From Gibbula magus (taxonomy: Eukaryota; Mollusca; Gastropoda; Trochida; Trochidae), in NCBI GenBank assembly GCA_936450465.1, contig CAKZFU010000085.1, positions 99,342-163,341 of the forward strand: 64,000 bases of DNA. The letters are read 5' to 3'. Within the stretch, counting starts at the first letter, position 1. Every line of letters begins with the position of its first letter. Under the pieces are notes generated by a model. It was not told the DNA's origin. It ran no database searches and saw only the letters and a list, made by a program, of their open reading frames with translations. A program made the translations under genes and the position numbers. Shown here piece by piece: positions 38,726-53,021 of this stretch.

Positions 38726-39680
38726 TAAGAGCTGGTATACGAAGTTGATCAAGTGATCATGAGCAGGGAGGTAACTCTGTCTAGTTAGGTCTTCAAGACT
38801 ATGTCTGGAAGACCTGTTATTATCCAGATTCATCTCTATTATTATTTGTACTTTTTTGACCAGAGGTTTCTGAAGTAACCACTGGGCCGATTTGCATGAC
38901 ATTTGCAGGGATGCTAGCCTGTGGCTGAACTAAGATAATAACAAGCCACTTTTTTTGATTTTCGACTTCTTTCTTGAGTTATCTCCCCTTGAAGTCAAAA
39001 CTTCAAACCTCTATAACTCGGAAACTATTCAAGATATTTTCACAACATTTTCACCAAAATGTGCGCAAAAACATTCCCCATCGAAAAGGTTGACGGCCTT
39101 TTTTCTGCCGGAACAATAGATTTTTTGCTATTTCGAAAAAACTGATTTTTTGTGAACTTTCGCGGTTTTTGGGGTACGCGTCTAAGAAAATCTTCTCCTC
39201 CCTCAAATCTATGACTATAGCTACATGTGATAGCTTATTTTGAAGATAAATACATTAGTAAGAGGATTGTAGAAGTCGATTTTTGAATTTCATCCTAGAA
39301 TTTTAATAATCTCTCCTTGAACATGGTCATTTTTAAAAAGTGCGTTTTTCGGCTCTATGTTCAAATGGACCTCACTCGCTAAGGAAAACTCTGATTCGAA
39401 TTCTGTTTTTTGCAATCTGTTCACAATTTGTGGTTTAACAGGTCCACTTCAGAATGTGATCATGTAAATGTTGACCGTTTAAGCAAAACGTCGACATGAA
39501 CACATTTGACGATTTTAAGGGGATTTTCTTTGGAGATTTTTTGTTCGAAAACTACTGAAGATAGAATCACGTTTGATAGCTCATATATATGCTGACGAAA
39601 TAATTGAATCAATAGACACAAGAGAAGAAGCAAGTAAAGCCTGCTTGTCTGCACCAATGCCATATATATATGGAGGTCCT

Positions 39681-39711
<31 letters not shown>

Positions 39712-40772
39712 AAGAGTCCAAAACGCAACCTGGATTTCTCAACTTTCTAATCCCGCGAGGATCATAAAAATCAAGGTTTGAGCCAAATCGGAGCAACACA
39801 CGTTTTTTAATTCCTGGTGTTGACAACAAAATCAAATCCGTTTCCTTAGTTCTTATTGAGATGGACAAACTTCAAAAGTGTGTATTTCTCTTTTACCATG
39901 TTTCTGCCACCATGAAACACCGAAAAATCATGGCTTGAGCACAACAAAATTTGGAGCCCAAAAATGTATTTATTTTGTTAATGCTTTTACAAATTGCTTC
40001 AAATGGGTTCCCGTAGTTATTATTGAGAAGAACACAGTCCAAAAATGTTGTTTGCAAAGGTAACATGCTCAAAGGTCATTTGAAGCGGGATTCTTGAAGA
40101 CCTGCAGTATTGACGTGTCAATCCTAGTTGCAAATAGACTTCCTTTAACAAGGGAACTTCACTCTGTTTTCAAATTAACTGAAGCACATACTAAAGCAAG
40201 AGTTACTTACCTTTAAACAAATTGAAGTCACATTTTGTTCCCGTAGTCACGGGCGTGTAACTCTAAGTCCGTTTCATTTGGGTGTCATGTGTCTTTTGGG
40301 AAGCCAGCCTTTGCCTTTTAAGAAGTTGATTTTTGTAAGGTATATATATATGCATTTGTCATGTATCCAATGTTGATCTCCAAAAATGGATTTAATGTAA
40401 GCCTTTGCTATTAACAATATTCTGTCAATGGCAATTAACTTCAAAAACTTTAGTAAATACAATGAACATTGATTCGATTTACGAAAAGGGCAAGGTTCAA
40501 TGGTTATTGGCTAAGGTGCAAGGTGCAATGTACAAGATGCAATGTGCATGTGCAAGATGCAAGATGCAAGGTGCAAGGTGCAAGATGCAAGGGGTTAGGG
40601 GTAAGGGGTAAGGGGTTTGGGGTTAGGGGTTAGGGGTTTTGGGTTAGGGGTTAGGGTTAAGGTGCAAGGGTTAGGGTTAGGGTTAGGGTTAGGGTTAGGG
40701 TTAGGGTTAGGGTTAGGGTTAGGGTTAGGGTTAGGGTTAGGGTTAGGGTTAGGGTTAGGGTTAGGGTTAGGG
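38726..40772 (+). repeat. Unit 19
   Basis: Length 2047; poly-T 26 (39686-39711); seventeen TTAGGG (40671-40772); A variant at 40445; an irregular GGGGTTTTGGG in the heptamer block. Confidence 0.97.
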
Positions 40773-41727
40773 TAAGAGCTGGTATACGAAGTTGATCAAG
40801 TGATCATGAGCAGGGAGGTAACTCTGTCTAGTTAGGTCTTCAAGACTATGTCTGGAAGACCTGTTATTATCCAGATTCATCTCTATTATTATTTGTACTT
40901 TTTTGACCAGAGGTTTCTGAAGTAACCACTGGGCCGATTTGCATGACATTTGCAGGGATGCTAGCCTGTGGCTGAACTAAGATAATAACAAGCCACTTTT
41001 TTTGATTTTCGACTTCTTTCTTGAGTTATCTCCCCTTGAAGTCAAAACTTCAAACCTCTATAACTCGGAAACTATTCAAGATATTTTCACAACATTTTCA
41101 CCAAAATGTGCGCAAAAACATTCCCCATCGAAAAGGTTGACGGCCTTTTTTCTGCCGGAACAATAGATTTTTTGCTATTTCGAAAAAACTGATTTTTTGT
41201 GAACTTTCGCGGTTTTTGGGGTACGCGTCTAAGAAAATCTTCTCCTCCCTCAAATCTATGACTATAGCTACATGTGATAGCTTATTTTGAAGATAAATAC
41301 ATTAGTAAGAGGATTGTAGAAGTCGATTTTTGAATTTCATCCTAGAATTTTAATAATCTCTCCTTGAACATGGTCATTTTTAAAAAGTGCGTTTTTCGGC
41401 TCTATGTTCAAATGGACCTCACTCGCTAAGGAAAACTCTGATTCGAATTCTGTTTTTTGCAATCTGTTCACAATTTGTGGTTTAACAGGTCCACTTCAGA
41501 ATGTGATCATGTAAATGTTGACCGTTTAAGCAAAACGTCGACATGAACACATTTGACGATTTTAAGGGGATTTTCTTTGGAGATTTTTTGTTCGAAAACT
41601 ACTGAAGATAGAATCACGTTTGATAGCTCATATATATGCTGACGAAATAATTGAATCAATAGACACAAGAGAAGAAGCAAGTAAAGCCTGCTTGTCTGCA
41701 CCAATGCCATATATATATGGAGGTCCT

Positions 41728-41758
<31 letters not shown>

Positions 41759-42816
41759 AAGAGTCCAAAACGCAACCTGGATTTCTCAACTTTCTAATCC
41801 CGCGAGGATCATAAAAATCAAGGTTTGAGCCAAATCGGAGCAACACACGTTTTTTAATTCCTGGTGTTGACAACAAAATCAAATCCGTTTCCTTAGTTCT
41901 TATTGAGATGGACAAACTTCAAAAGTGTGTATTTCTCTTTTACCATGTTTCTGCCACCATGAAACACCGAAAAATCATGGCTTGAGCACAACAAAATTTG
42001 GAGCCCAAAAATGTATTTATTTTGTTAATGCTTTTACAAATTGCTTCAAATGGGTTCCCGTAGTTATTATTGAGAAGAACACAGTCCAAAAATGTTGTTT
42101 GCAAAGGTAACATGCTCAAAGGTCATTTGAAGCGGGATTCTTGAAGACCTGCAGTATTGACGTGTCAATCCTAGTTGCAAATAGACTTCCTTTAACAAGG
42201 GAACTTCACTCTGTTTTCAAATTAACTGAAGCACATACTAAAGCAAGAGTTACTTACCTTTAAACAAATTGAAGTCACATTTTGTTCCCGTAGTCACGGG
42301 CGTGTAACTCTAAGTCCGTTTCATTTGGGTGTCATGTGTCTTTTGGGAAGCCAGCCTTTGCCTTTTAAGAAGTTGATTTTTGTAAGGTATATATATATGC
42401 ATTTGTCATGTATCCAATGTTGATCTCCAAAAATGGATTTAATGTAAGCCTTTGCTATTAACAATATTCTGTCAATGGCAATTAACTTCAATAACTTTAG
42501 TAAATACAATGAACATTGATTCGATTTACGAAAAGGGCAAGGTTCAATGGTTATTGGCTAAGGTGCAAGGTGCAATGTACAAGATGCAATGTGCATGTGC
42601 AAGATGCAAGATGCAAGGTGCAAGGTGCAAGATGCAAGGGGTTAGGAGTAAGGGGTAAGGGGTTAGGGGTTAGGGGTTAGGGGTTAGGGGTTAGGGTTAG
42701 GGTTAGGGTTAGGGTTAGGGTTAGGGTTAGGGTTAGGGTTAGGGTTAGGGTTAGGGTTAGGGTTAGGGTTAGGGTTAGGGTTAGGGTTAGGGTTAGGGTT
42801 AGGGTTAGGGTTAGGG
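40773..42816 (+). repeat. Unit 20 (separator missing)
   Basis: Length 2044; poly-T 26 (41733-41758); twenty-one TTAGGG (42691-42816) that follow the heptamer block directly. TTAGGAGT (A at 42647), as in unit 16. Confidence 0.97.
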
Positions 42817-44848
42817 TAAGAGCTGGTATACGAAGTTGATCAAGTGATCATGAGCAGGGAGGTAACTCTGTCTAGTTAGGTCTTCAAGACTTATGTCTGG
42901 AAGACCTGTTATTATCCAGATTCATCTCTATTATTATTTGTACTTTTTTGACCAGAGGTTTCTGAAGTAACCACTGGGCCGATTTGCATGACATTTGCAG
43001 GGATGCTAGCCTGTGGCTGAACTAAGATAATAACAAGCCACTTTTTTTGATTTTCGACTTCTTTCTTGAGTTATCTCCCCTTGAAGTCAAAACTTCAAAC
43101 CTCTATAACTCGGAAACTATTCAAGATATTTTCACAACATTTTCACCAAAATGTGCGCAAAAACATTCCCCATCGAAAAGGTTGACGGCCTTTTTTCTGC
43201 CGGAACAATAGATTTTTTGCTATTTCGAAAAAACTGATTTTTTGTGAACTTTCGCGGTTTTTGGGGTACGCGTCTAAGAAAATCTTCTCCTCCCTCAAAT
43301 CTATGACTATAGCTACATGTGATAGCTTATTTTGAAGATAAATACATTAGTAAGAGGATTGTAGAAGTCGATTTTTGAATTTCATCCTAGAATTTTAATA
43401 ATCTCTCCTTGAACATGGTCATTTTTAAAAAGTGCGTTTTTCGGCTCTATGTTCAAATGGACCTCACTCGCTAAGGAAAACTCTGATTCGAATTCTGTTT
43501 TTTGCAATCTGTTCGCAAATTTGTGGTTTAACAGGTCCACTTCAGAATGTGATCATGTAAATGTTGACCGTTTAAGCAAAACGTCGACATGAACACATTT
43601 GACGATTTTAAGGGGATTTTCTTTGGAGATTTTTTGTTCGAAAACTACTGAAGATAGAATCACGTTTGATAGCTCATATATATGCTGACGAAATAATTGA
43701 ATCAATAGACACAAGAGAAGAAGCAAGTAAAGCCTGCTTGTCTGCACCAATGCCATATATATATGGAGGTCCTTTTACTTTTTTTTTTTTTTTTTTTTTT
43801 AAGAGTCCAAAACGCAACCTGGATTTCTCAACTTTCTAATCCCGCGAGGATCATAAAAATCAAGGTTTGAGCCAAATCGGAGCAACACACGTTTTTTAAT
43901 TCCTGGTGTTGACAACAAAATCAAATCCGTTTCCTTAGTTCTTATTGAGATGGACAAACTTCAAAAGTGTGTATTTCTCTTTTACCATGTTTCTGCCACC
44001 ATGAAACACCGAAAAATCATGGCTTGAGCACAACAAAATTTGGAGCCCAAAAATGTATTTATTTTGTTAATGCTTTTACAAATTGCTTCAAATGGGTTCC
44101 CGTAGTTATTATTGAGAAGAACACAGTCCAAAAATGTTGTTTGCAAAGGTAACATGCTCAAAGGTCATTTGAAGCGGGATTCTTGAAGACCTGCAGTATT
44201 GACGTGTCAATCCTAGTTGCAAATAGACTTCCTTTAACAAGGGAACTTCACTCTGTTTTCAAATTAACTGAAGCACATACTAAAGCAAGAGTTACTTACC
44301 TTTAAACAAATTGAAGTCACATTTTGTTCCCGTAGTCACGGGCGTGTAACTCTAAGTCCGTTTCATTTGGGTGTCATGTGTCTTTTGGGAAGCCAGCCTT
44401 TGCCTTTTAAGAAGTTGATTTTTGTAAGGTATATATATATGCATTTGTCATGTATCCAATGTTGATCTCCAAAAATGGATTTAATGTAAGCCTTTGCTAT
44501 TAACAATATTCTGTCAATGGCAATTAACTTCAAAAACTTTAGTAAATACAATGAACATTGATTCGATTTACGAAAAGGGCAAGGTTCAATGGTTATTGGC
44601 TAAGGTGCAAGGTGCAATGTACAAGATGCAATGTGCATGTGCAAGATGCAAGATGCAAGGTGCAAGGTGCAAGATGCAAGGGGTTAGGGGTAAGGGGTAA
44701 GGGGTTAGGGGTTAGGGGTTAGGGGTTAGGGGTTAGGGTTAAGGTGCAAGGGTTAGGGTTAGGGTTAGGGTTAGGGTTAGGGTTAGGGTTAGGGTTAGGG
44801 TTAGGGTTAGGGTTAGGGTTAGGGTTAGGGTTAGGGTTAGGGTTAGGG
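42817..44848 (+). repeat. Unit 21
   Basis: Length 2032; poly-T 22 (43779-43800); sixteen TTAGGG (44753-44848); A variant at 44534. Two private changes with inserted bases: an extra T in GACTTATGTCTGG (about 42891) and TTCGCAAATTTG instead of TTCACAATTTG (about 43513-43524). Confidence 0.97.
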
Positions 44849-45803
44849 TAAGAGCTGGTATACGAAGTTGATCAAGTGATCATGAGCAGGGAGGTAACTC
44901 TGTCTAGTTAGGTCTTCAAGACTATGTCTGGAAGACCTGTTATTATCCAGATTCATCTCTATTATTATTTGTACTTTTTTGACCAGAGGTTTCTGAAGTA
45001 ACCACTGGGCCGATTTGCATGACATTTGCAGGGATGCTAGCCTGTGGCTGAACTAAGATAATAACAAGCCACTTTTTTTGATTTTCGACTTCTTTCTTGA
45101 GTTATCTCCCCTTGAAGTCAAAACTTCAAACCTCTATAACTCGGAAACTATTCAAGATATTTTCACAACATTTTCACCAAAATGTGCGCAAAAACATTCC
45201 CCATCGAAAAGGTTGACGGCCTTTTTTCTGCCGGAACAATAGATTTTTTGCTATTTCGAAAAAACTGATTTTTTGTGAACTTTCGCGGTTTTTGGGGTAC
45301 GCGTCTAAGAAAATCTTCTCCTCCCTCAAATCTATGACTATAGCTACATGTGATAGCTTATTTTGAAGATAAATACATTAGTAAGAGGATTGTAGAAGTC
45401 GATTTTTGAATTTCATCCTAGAATTTTAATAATCTCTCCTTGAACATGGTCATTTTTAAAAAGTGCGTTTTTCGGCTCTATGTTCAAATGGACCTCACTC
45501 GCTAAGGAAAACTCTGATTCGAATTCTGTTTTTTGCAATCTGTTCACAATTTGTGGTTTAACAGGTCCACTTCAGAATGTGATCATGTAAATGTTGACCG
45601 TTTAAGCAAAACGTCGACATGAACACATTTGACGATTTTAAGGGGATTTTCTTTGGAGATTTTTTGTTCGAAAACTACTGAAGATAGAATCACGTTTGAT
45701 AGCTCATATATATGCTGACGAAATAATTGAATCAATAGACACAAGAGAAGAAGCAAGTAAAGCCTGCTTGTCTGCACCAATGCCATATATATATGGAGGT
45801 CCT

Positions 45804-45834
<31 letters not shown>

Positions 45835-46882
45835 AAGAGTCCAAAACGCAACCTGGATTTCTCAACTTTCTAATCCCGCGAGGATCATAAAAATCAAGGT
45901 TTGAGCCAAATCGGAGCAACACACGTTTTTTAATTCCTGGTGTTGACAACAAAATCAAATCCGTTTCCTTAGTTCTTATTGAGATGGACAAACTTCAAAA
46001 GTGTGTATTTCTCTTTTACCATGTTTCTGCCACCATGAAACACCGAAAAATCATGGCTTGAGCACAACAAAATTTGGAGCCCAAAAATGTATTTATTTTG
46101 TTAATGCTTTTACAAATTGCTTCAAATGGGTTCCCGTAGTTATTATTGAGAAGAACACAGTCCAAAAATGTTGTTTGCAAAGGTAACATGCTCAAAGGTC
46201 ATTTGAAGCGGGATTCTTGAAGACCTGCAGTATTGACGTGTCAATCCTAGTTGCAAATAGACTTCCTTTAACAAGGGAACTTCACTCTGTTTTCAAATTA
46301 ACTGAAGCACATACTAAAGCAAGAGTTACTTACCTTTAAACAAATTGAAGTCACATTTTGTTCCCGTAGTCACGGGCGTGTAACTCTAAGTCCGTTTCAT
46401 TTGGGTGTCATGTGTCTTTTGGGAAGCCAGCCTTTGCCTTTTAAGAAGTTGATTTTTGTAAGGTATATATATATGCATTTGTCATGTATCCAATGTTGAT
46501 CTCCAAAAATGGATTTAATGTAAGCCTTTGCTATTAACAATATTCTGTCAATGGCAATTAACTTCAATAACTTTAGTAAATACAATGAACATTGATTCGA
46601 TTTACGAAAAGGGCAAGGTTCAATGGTTATTGGCTAAGGTGCAAGGTGCAATGTACAAGATGCAATGTGCATGTGCAAGATGCAAGATGCAAGGTGCAAG
46701 GTGCAAGATGCAAGGGGTTAGGGGTAAGGGGTAAGGGGTTAGGGGTTAGGGGTTAGGGGTTAGGGGTTAGGGTTAAGGTGCAAGGGTTAGGGTTAGGGTT
46801 AGGGTTAGGGTTAGGGTTAGGGTTAGGGTTAGGGTTAGGGTTAGGGTTAGGGTTAGGGTTAGGGTTAGGGTTAGGGTTAGGG
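44849..46882 (+). repeat. Unit 22
   Basis: Length 2034; poly-T 26 (45809-45834); sixteen TTAGGG (46787-46882). I noticed no private base. Confidence 0.97.
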
Positions 46883-47837
46883 TAAGAGCTGGTATACGAA
46901 GTTGATCAAGTGATCATGAGCAGGGAGGTAACTCTGTCTAGTTAGGTCTTCAAGACTATGTCTGGAAGACCTGTTATTATCCAGATTCATCTCTATTATT
47001 ATTTGTACTTTTTTGACCAGAGGTTTCTGAAGTAACCACTGGGCCGATTTGCATGACATTTGCAGGGATGCTAGCCTGTGACTGAACTAAGATAATAACA
47101 AGCCACTTTTTTTGATTTTCGACTTCTTTCTTGAGTTATCTCCCCTTGAAGTCAAAACTTCAAACCTCTATAACTCGGAAACTATTCAAGATATTTTCAC
47201 AACATTTTCACCAAAATGTGCGCAAAAACATTCCCCATCGAAAAGGTTGACGGCCTTTTTTCTGCCGGAACAATAGATTTTTTGCTATTTCGAAAAAACT
47301 GATTTTTTGTGAACTTTCGCGGTTTTTGGGGTACGCGTCTAAGAAAATCTTCTCCTCCCTCAAATCTATGACTATAGCTACATGTGATAGCTTATTTTGA
47401 AGATAAATACATTAGTAAGAGGATTGTAGAAGTCGATTTTTGAATTTCATCCTAGAATTTTAATAATCTCTCCTTGAACATGGTCATTTTTAAAAAGTGC
47501 GTTTTTCGGCTCTATGTTCAAATGGACCTCACTCGCTAAGGAAAACTCTGATTCGAATTCTGTTTTTTGCAATCTGTTCACAATTTGTGGTTTAACAGGT
47601 CCACTTCAGAATGTGATCATGTAAATGTTGACCGTTTAAGCAAAACGTCGACATGAACACATTTGACGATTTTAAGGGGATTTTCTTTGGAGATTTTTTG
47701 TTCGAAAACTACTGAAGATAGAATCACGTTTGATAGCTCATATATATGCTGACGAAATAATTGAATCAATAGACACAAGAGAAGAAGCAAGTATAGCCTG
47801 CTTGTCTGCACCAATGCCATATATATATGGAGGTCCT

Positions 47838-47868
<31 letters not shown>

Positions 47869-48935
47869 AAGAGTCCAAAACGCAACCTGGATTTCTCAAC
47901 TTTCTAATCCCGCGAGGATCATAAAAATCAAGGTTTGAGCCAAATCGGAGCAACACACGTTTTTTAATTCCTGGTGTTGACAACAAAATCAAATCCGTTT
48001 CCTTAGTTCTTATTGAGATGGACAAACTTCAAAAGTGTGTATTTCTCTTTTACCATGTTTCTGCCACCATGAAACACCGAAAAATCATGGCTTGAGCACA
48101 ACAAAATTTGGAGCCCAAAAATGTATTTATTTTGTTAATGCTTTTACAAATTGCTTCAAATGGGTTCCCGTAGTTATTATTGAGAAGAACACAGTCCAAA
48201 AATGTTGTTTGCAAAGGTAACATGCTCAAAGGTCATTTGAAGCGGGATTCTTGAAGACCTGCAGTATTGACGTGTCAATCCTAGTTGCAAATAGACTTCC
48301 TTTAACAAGGGAACTTCACTCTGTTTTCAAATTAACTGAAGCACATACTAAAGCAAGAGTTACTTACCTTTAAACAAATTGAAGTCACATTTTGTTCCCG
48401 TAGTCACGGGCGTGTAACTCTAAGTCCGTTTCATTTGGGTGTCATGTGTCTTTTGGGAAGCCAGCCTTTGCCTTTTAAGAAGTTGATTTTTGTAAGGTAT
48501 ATATATATGCATTTGTCATGTATCCAATGTTGATCTCCAAAAATGGATTTAATGTAAGCCTTTGCTATTAACAATATTCTGTCAATGGCAATTAACTTCA
48601 ATAACTTTAGTAAATACAATGAACATTGATTCGATTTACGAAAAGGGCAAGGTTCAATGGTTATTGGCTAAGGTGCAAGGTGCAATGTACAAGATGCAAT
48701 GTGCATGTGCAAGATGCAAGATGCAAGGTGCAAGGTGCAAGATGCAAGGGGTTAGGGGTAAGGGGTAAGGGGTTTGGGGTTAGGGGTTAGGGGTTAGGGG
48801 TTAGGGGTTAGGGTTAAGGTGCAAGGGTTAGGGTTAGGGTTAGGGTTAGGGTTAGGGTTAGGGTTAGGGTTAGGGTTAGGGTTAGGGTTAGGGTTAGGGT
48901 TAGGGTTAGGGTTAGGGTTAGGGTTAGGGTTAGGG
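46883..48935 (+). repeat. Unit 23
   Basis: Length 2053; poly-T 26 (47843-47868); eighteen TTAGGG (48828-48935); CCTGTGACTG variant (A at 47081); private T at 47794, about 50 bases left of the poly-T. Confidence 0.97.
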
Positions 48936-50981
48936 TAAGAGCTGGTATACGAAGTTGATCAAGTGATCATGAGCAGGGAGGTAACTCTGTCTAGTTAGGT
49001 CTTCAAGACTATGTCTGGAAGACCTGTTATTATCCAGATTCATCTCTATTATTATTTGTACTTTTTTGACCAGAGGTTTCTGAAGTAACCACTGGGCCGA
49101 TTTGCATGACATTTGCAGGGATGCTAGCCTGTGGCTGAACTAAGATAATAACAAGCCACTTTTTTTGATTTTCGACTTCTTTCTTGAGTTATCTCCCCTT
49201 GAAGTCAAAACTTCAAACCTCTATAACTCGGAAACTATTCAAGATATTTTCACAACATTTTCACCAAAATGTGCGCAAAAACATTCCCCATCGAAAAGGT
49301 TGACGGCCTTTTTTCTGCCGGAACAATAGATTTTTTGCTATTTCGAAAAAACTGATTTTTTGTGAACTTTCGCGGTTTTTGGGGTACGCGTCTAAGAAAA
49401 TCTTCTCCTCCCTCAAATCTATGACTATAGCTACATGTGATAGCTTATTTTGAAGATAAATACATTAGTAAGAGGATTGTAGAAGTCGATTTTTGAATTT
49501 CATCCTAGAATTTTAATAATCTCTCCTTGAACATGGTCATTTTTAAAAAGTGCGTTTTTCGGCTCTATGTTCAAATGGACCTCACTCGCTAAGGAAAACT
49601 CTGATTCGAATTCTGTTTTTTGCAATCTGTTCACAATTTGTGGTTTAACAGGTCCACTTCAGAATGTGATCATGTAAATGTTGACCGTTTAAGCAAAACG
49701 TCGACATGAACACATTTGACGATTTTAAGGGGATTTTCTTTGGAGATTTTTTGTTCGAAAACTACTGAAGATAGAATCACGTTTGATAGCTCATATATAT
49801 GCTGACGAAATAATTGAATCAATAGACACAAGAGAAGAAGCAAGTAAAGCATGCTTGTCTGCACCAATGCCATATATATATGGAGGTCCTTTTACTTTTT
49901 TTTTTTTTTTTTTTTTTTTTAAGAGTCCAAAACGCAACCTGGATTTCTCAACTTTCTAATCCCGCGAGGATCATAAAAATCAAGGTTTGAGCCAAATCGG
50001 AGCAACACACGTTTTTTAATTCCTGGTGTTGACAACAAAATCAAATCCGTTTCCTTAGTTCTTATTGAGATGGACAAACTTCAAAAGTGTGTATTTCTCT
50101 TTTACCATGTTTCTGCCACCATGAAACACCGAAAAATCATGGCTTGAGCACAACAAAATTTGGAGCCCAAAAATGTATTTATTTTGTTAATGCTTTTACA
50201 AATTGCTTCAAATGGGTTCCCGTAGTTATTATTGAGAAGAACACAGTCCAAAAATGTTGTTTGCAAAGGTAACATGCTCAAAGGTCATTTGAAGCGGGAT
50301 TCTTGAAGACCTGCAGTATTGACGTGTCAATCCTAGTTGCAAATAGACTTCCTTTAACAAGGGAACTTCACTCTGTTTTCAAATTAACTGAAGCACATAC
50401 TAAAGCAAGAGTTACTTACCTTTAAACAAATTGAAGTCACATTTTGTTCCCGTAGTCACGGGCGTGTAACTCTAAGTCCGTTTCATTTGGGTGTCATGTG
50501 TCTTTTGGGAAGCCAGCCTTTGCCTTTTAAGAAGTTGATTTTTGTAAGGTATATATATATGCATTTGTCATGTATCCAATGTTGATCTCCAAAAATGGAT
50601 TTAATGTAAGCCTTTGCTATTAACAATATTCTGTCAATGGCAATTAACTTCAAAAACTTTAGTAAATACAATGAACATTGATTCGATTTACGAAAAGGGC
50701 AAGGTTCAATGGTTATTGGCTAAGGTGCAAGGTGCAATGTACAAGATGCAATGTGCATGTGCAAGATGCAAGATGCAAGGTGCAAGGTGCAAGATGCAAG
50801 GGGTTAGGGGTAAGGGGTAAGGGGTTAGGGGTTAGGGGTTAGGGGTTTGGGGTTAGGGGTTAGGGTTAAGGTGCAAGGGTTAGGGTTAGGGTTAGGGTTA
50901 GGGTTAGGGTTAGGGTTAGGGTTAGGGTTAGGGTTAGGGTTAGGGTTAGGGTTAGGGTTAGGGTTAGGGTTAGGGTTAGGG
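48936..50981 (+). repeat. Unit 24
   Basis: Length 2046; poly-T 25 (49896-49920); seventeen TTAGGG (50880-50981); A variant at 50654; private A at 49851, left of the poly-T. Confidence 0.97.
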
Positions 50982-53021
50982 TAAGAGCTGGTATACGAAG
51001 TTGATCAAGTGATCATGAGCAGGGAGGTAACTCTGTCTAGTTAGGTCTTCAAGACTATGTCTGGAAGACCTGTTATTATCCAGATTCATCTCTATTATTA
51101 TTTGTACTTTTTTGACCAGAGGTTTCTGAAGTAACCACTGGGCCGATTTGCATGACATTTGCAGGGATGCTAGCCTGTGGCTGAACTAAGATAATAACAA
51201 GCCACTTTTTTTGATTTTCGACTTCTTTCTTGAGTTATCTCCCCTTGAAGTCAAAACTTCAAACCTCTATAACTCGGAAACTATTCAAGATATTTTCACA
51301 ACATTTTCACCAAAATGTGCGCAAAAACATTCCCCATCGAAAAGGTTGACGGCCTTTTTTCTGCCGGAACAATAGATTTTTTGCTATTTCGAAAAAACTG
51401 ATTTTTTGTGAACTTTCGCGGTTTTTGGGGTACGCGTCTAAGAAAATCTTCTCCTCCCTCAAATCTATGACTATAGCTACATGTGATAGCTTATTTTGAA
51501 GATAAATACATTAGTAAGAGGATTGTAGAAGTCGATTTTTGAATTTCATCCTAGAATTTTAATAATCTCTCCTTGAACATGGTCATTTTTAAAAAGTGCG
51601 TTTTTCGGCTCTATGTTCAAATGGACCTCACTCGCTAAGGAAAACTCTGATTCGAATTCTGTTTTTTGCAATCTGTTCACAATTTGTGGTTTAACAGGTC
51701 CACTTCAGAATGTGATCATGTAAATGTTGACCGTTTAAGCAAAACGTCGACATGAACACATTTGACGATTTTAAGGGGATTTTCTTTGGAGATTTTTTGT
51801 TCGAAAACTACTGAAGATAGAATCACGTTTGATAGCTCATATATATGCTGACGAAATACTTGAATCAATAGACACAAGAGAAGAAGCAAGTAAAGCCTGC
51901 TTGTCTGCACCAATGCCATATATATATGGAGGTCCTTTTACTTTTTTTTTTTTTTTTTTTTTTTTTAAGAGTCCAAAACGCAACCTGGATTTCTCAACTT
52001 TCTAATCCCGCGAGGATCATAAAAATCAAGGTTTGAGCCAAATCGGAGCAACACACGTTTTTTAATTCCTGGTGTTGACAACAAAATCAAATCCGTTTCC
52101 TTAGTTCTTATTGAGATGGACAAACTTCAAAAGTGTGTATTTCTCTTTTACCATGTTTCTGCCACCATGAAACACCGAAAAATCATGGCTTGAGCACAAC
52201 AAAATTTGGAGCCCAAAAATGTATTTATTTTGTTAATGCTTTTACAAATTGCTTCAAATGGGTTCCCGTAGTTATTATTGAGAAGAACACAGTCCAAAAA
52301 TGTTGTTTGCAAAGGTAACATGCTCAAAGGTCATTTGAAGCGGGATTCTTGAAGACCTGCAGTATTGACGTGTCAATCCTAGTTGCAAATAGACTTCCTT
52401 TAACAAGGGAACTTCACTCTGTTTTCAAATTAACTGAAGCACATACTAAAGCAAGAGTTACTTACCTTTAAACAAATTGAAGTCACATTTTGTTCCCGTA
52501 GTCACGGGCGTGTAACTCTAAGTCCGTTTCATTTGGGTGTCATGTGTCTTTTGGGAAGCCAGCCTTTGCCTTTTAAGAAGTTGATTTTTGTAAGGTATAT
52601 ATATATGCATTTGTCATGTATCCAATGTTGATCTCCAAAAATGGATTTAATGTAAGCCTTTGCTATTAACAATATTCTGTCAATGGCAATTAACTTCAAA
52701 AACTTTAGTAAATACAATGAACATTGATTCGATTTACGAAAAGGGCAAGGTTCAATGGTTATTGGCTAAGGTGCAAGGTGCAATGTACAAGATGCAATGT
52801 GCATGTGCAAGATGCAAGATGCAAGGTGCAAGGTGCAAGATGCAAGGGGTTAGGGGTAAGGGGTAAGGGGTTAGGGGTTAGGGGTTAGGGGTTAGGGGTT
52901 AGGGGTTAGGGTTAAGGTGCAAGGGTTAGGGTTAGGGTTAGGGTTAGGGTTAGGGTTAGGGTTAGGGTTAGGGTTAGGGTTAGGGTTAGGGTTAGGGTTA
53001 GGGTTAGGGTTAGGGTTAGGG
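50982..53021 (+). repeat. Unit 25
   Basis: Length 2040; poly-T 25 (51942-51966); sixteen TTAGGG (52926-53021); A variant at 52700; private C at 51859, left of the poly-T. Confidence 0.97.
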
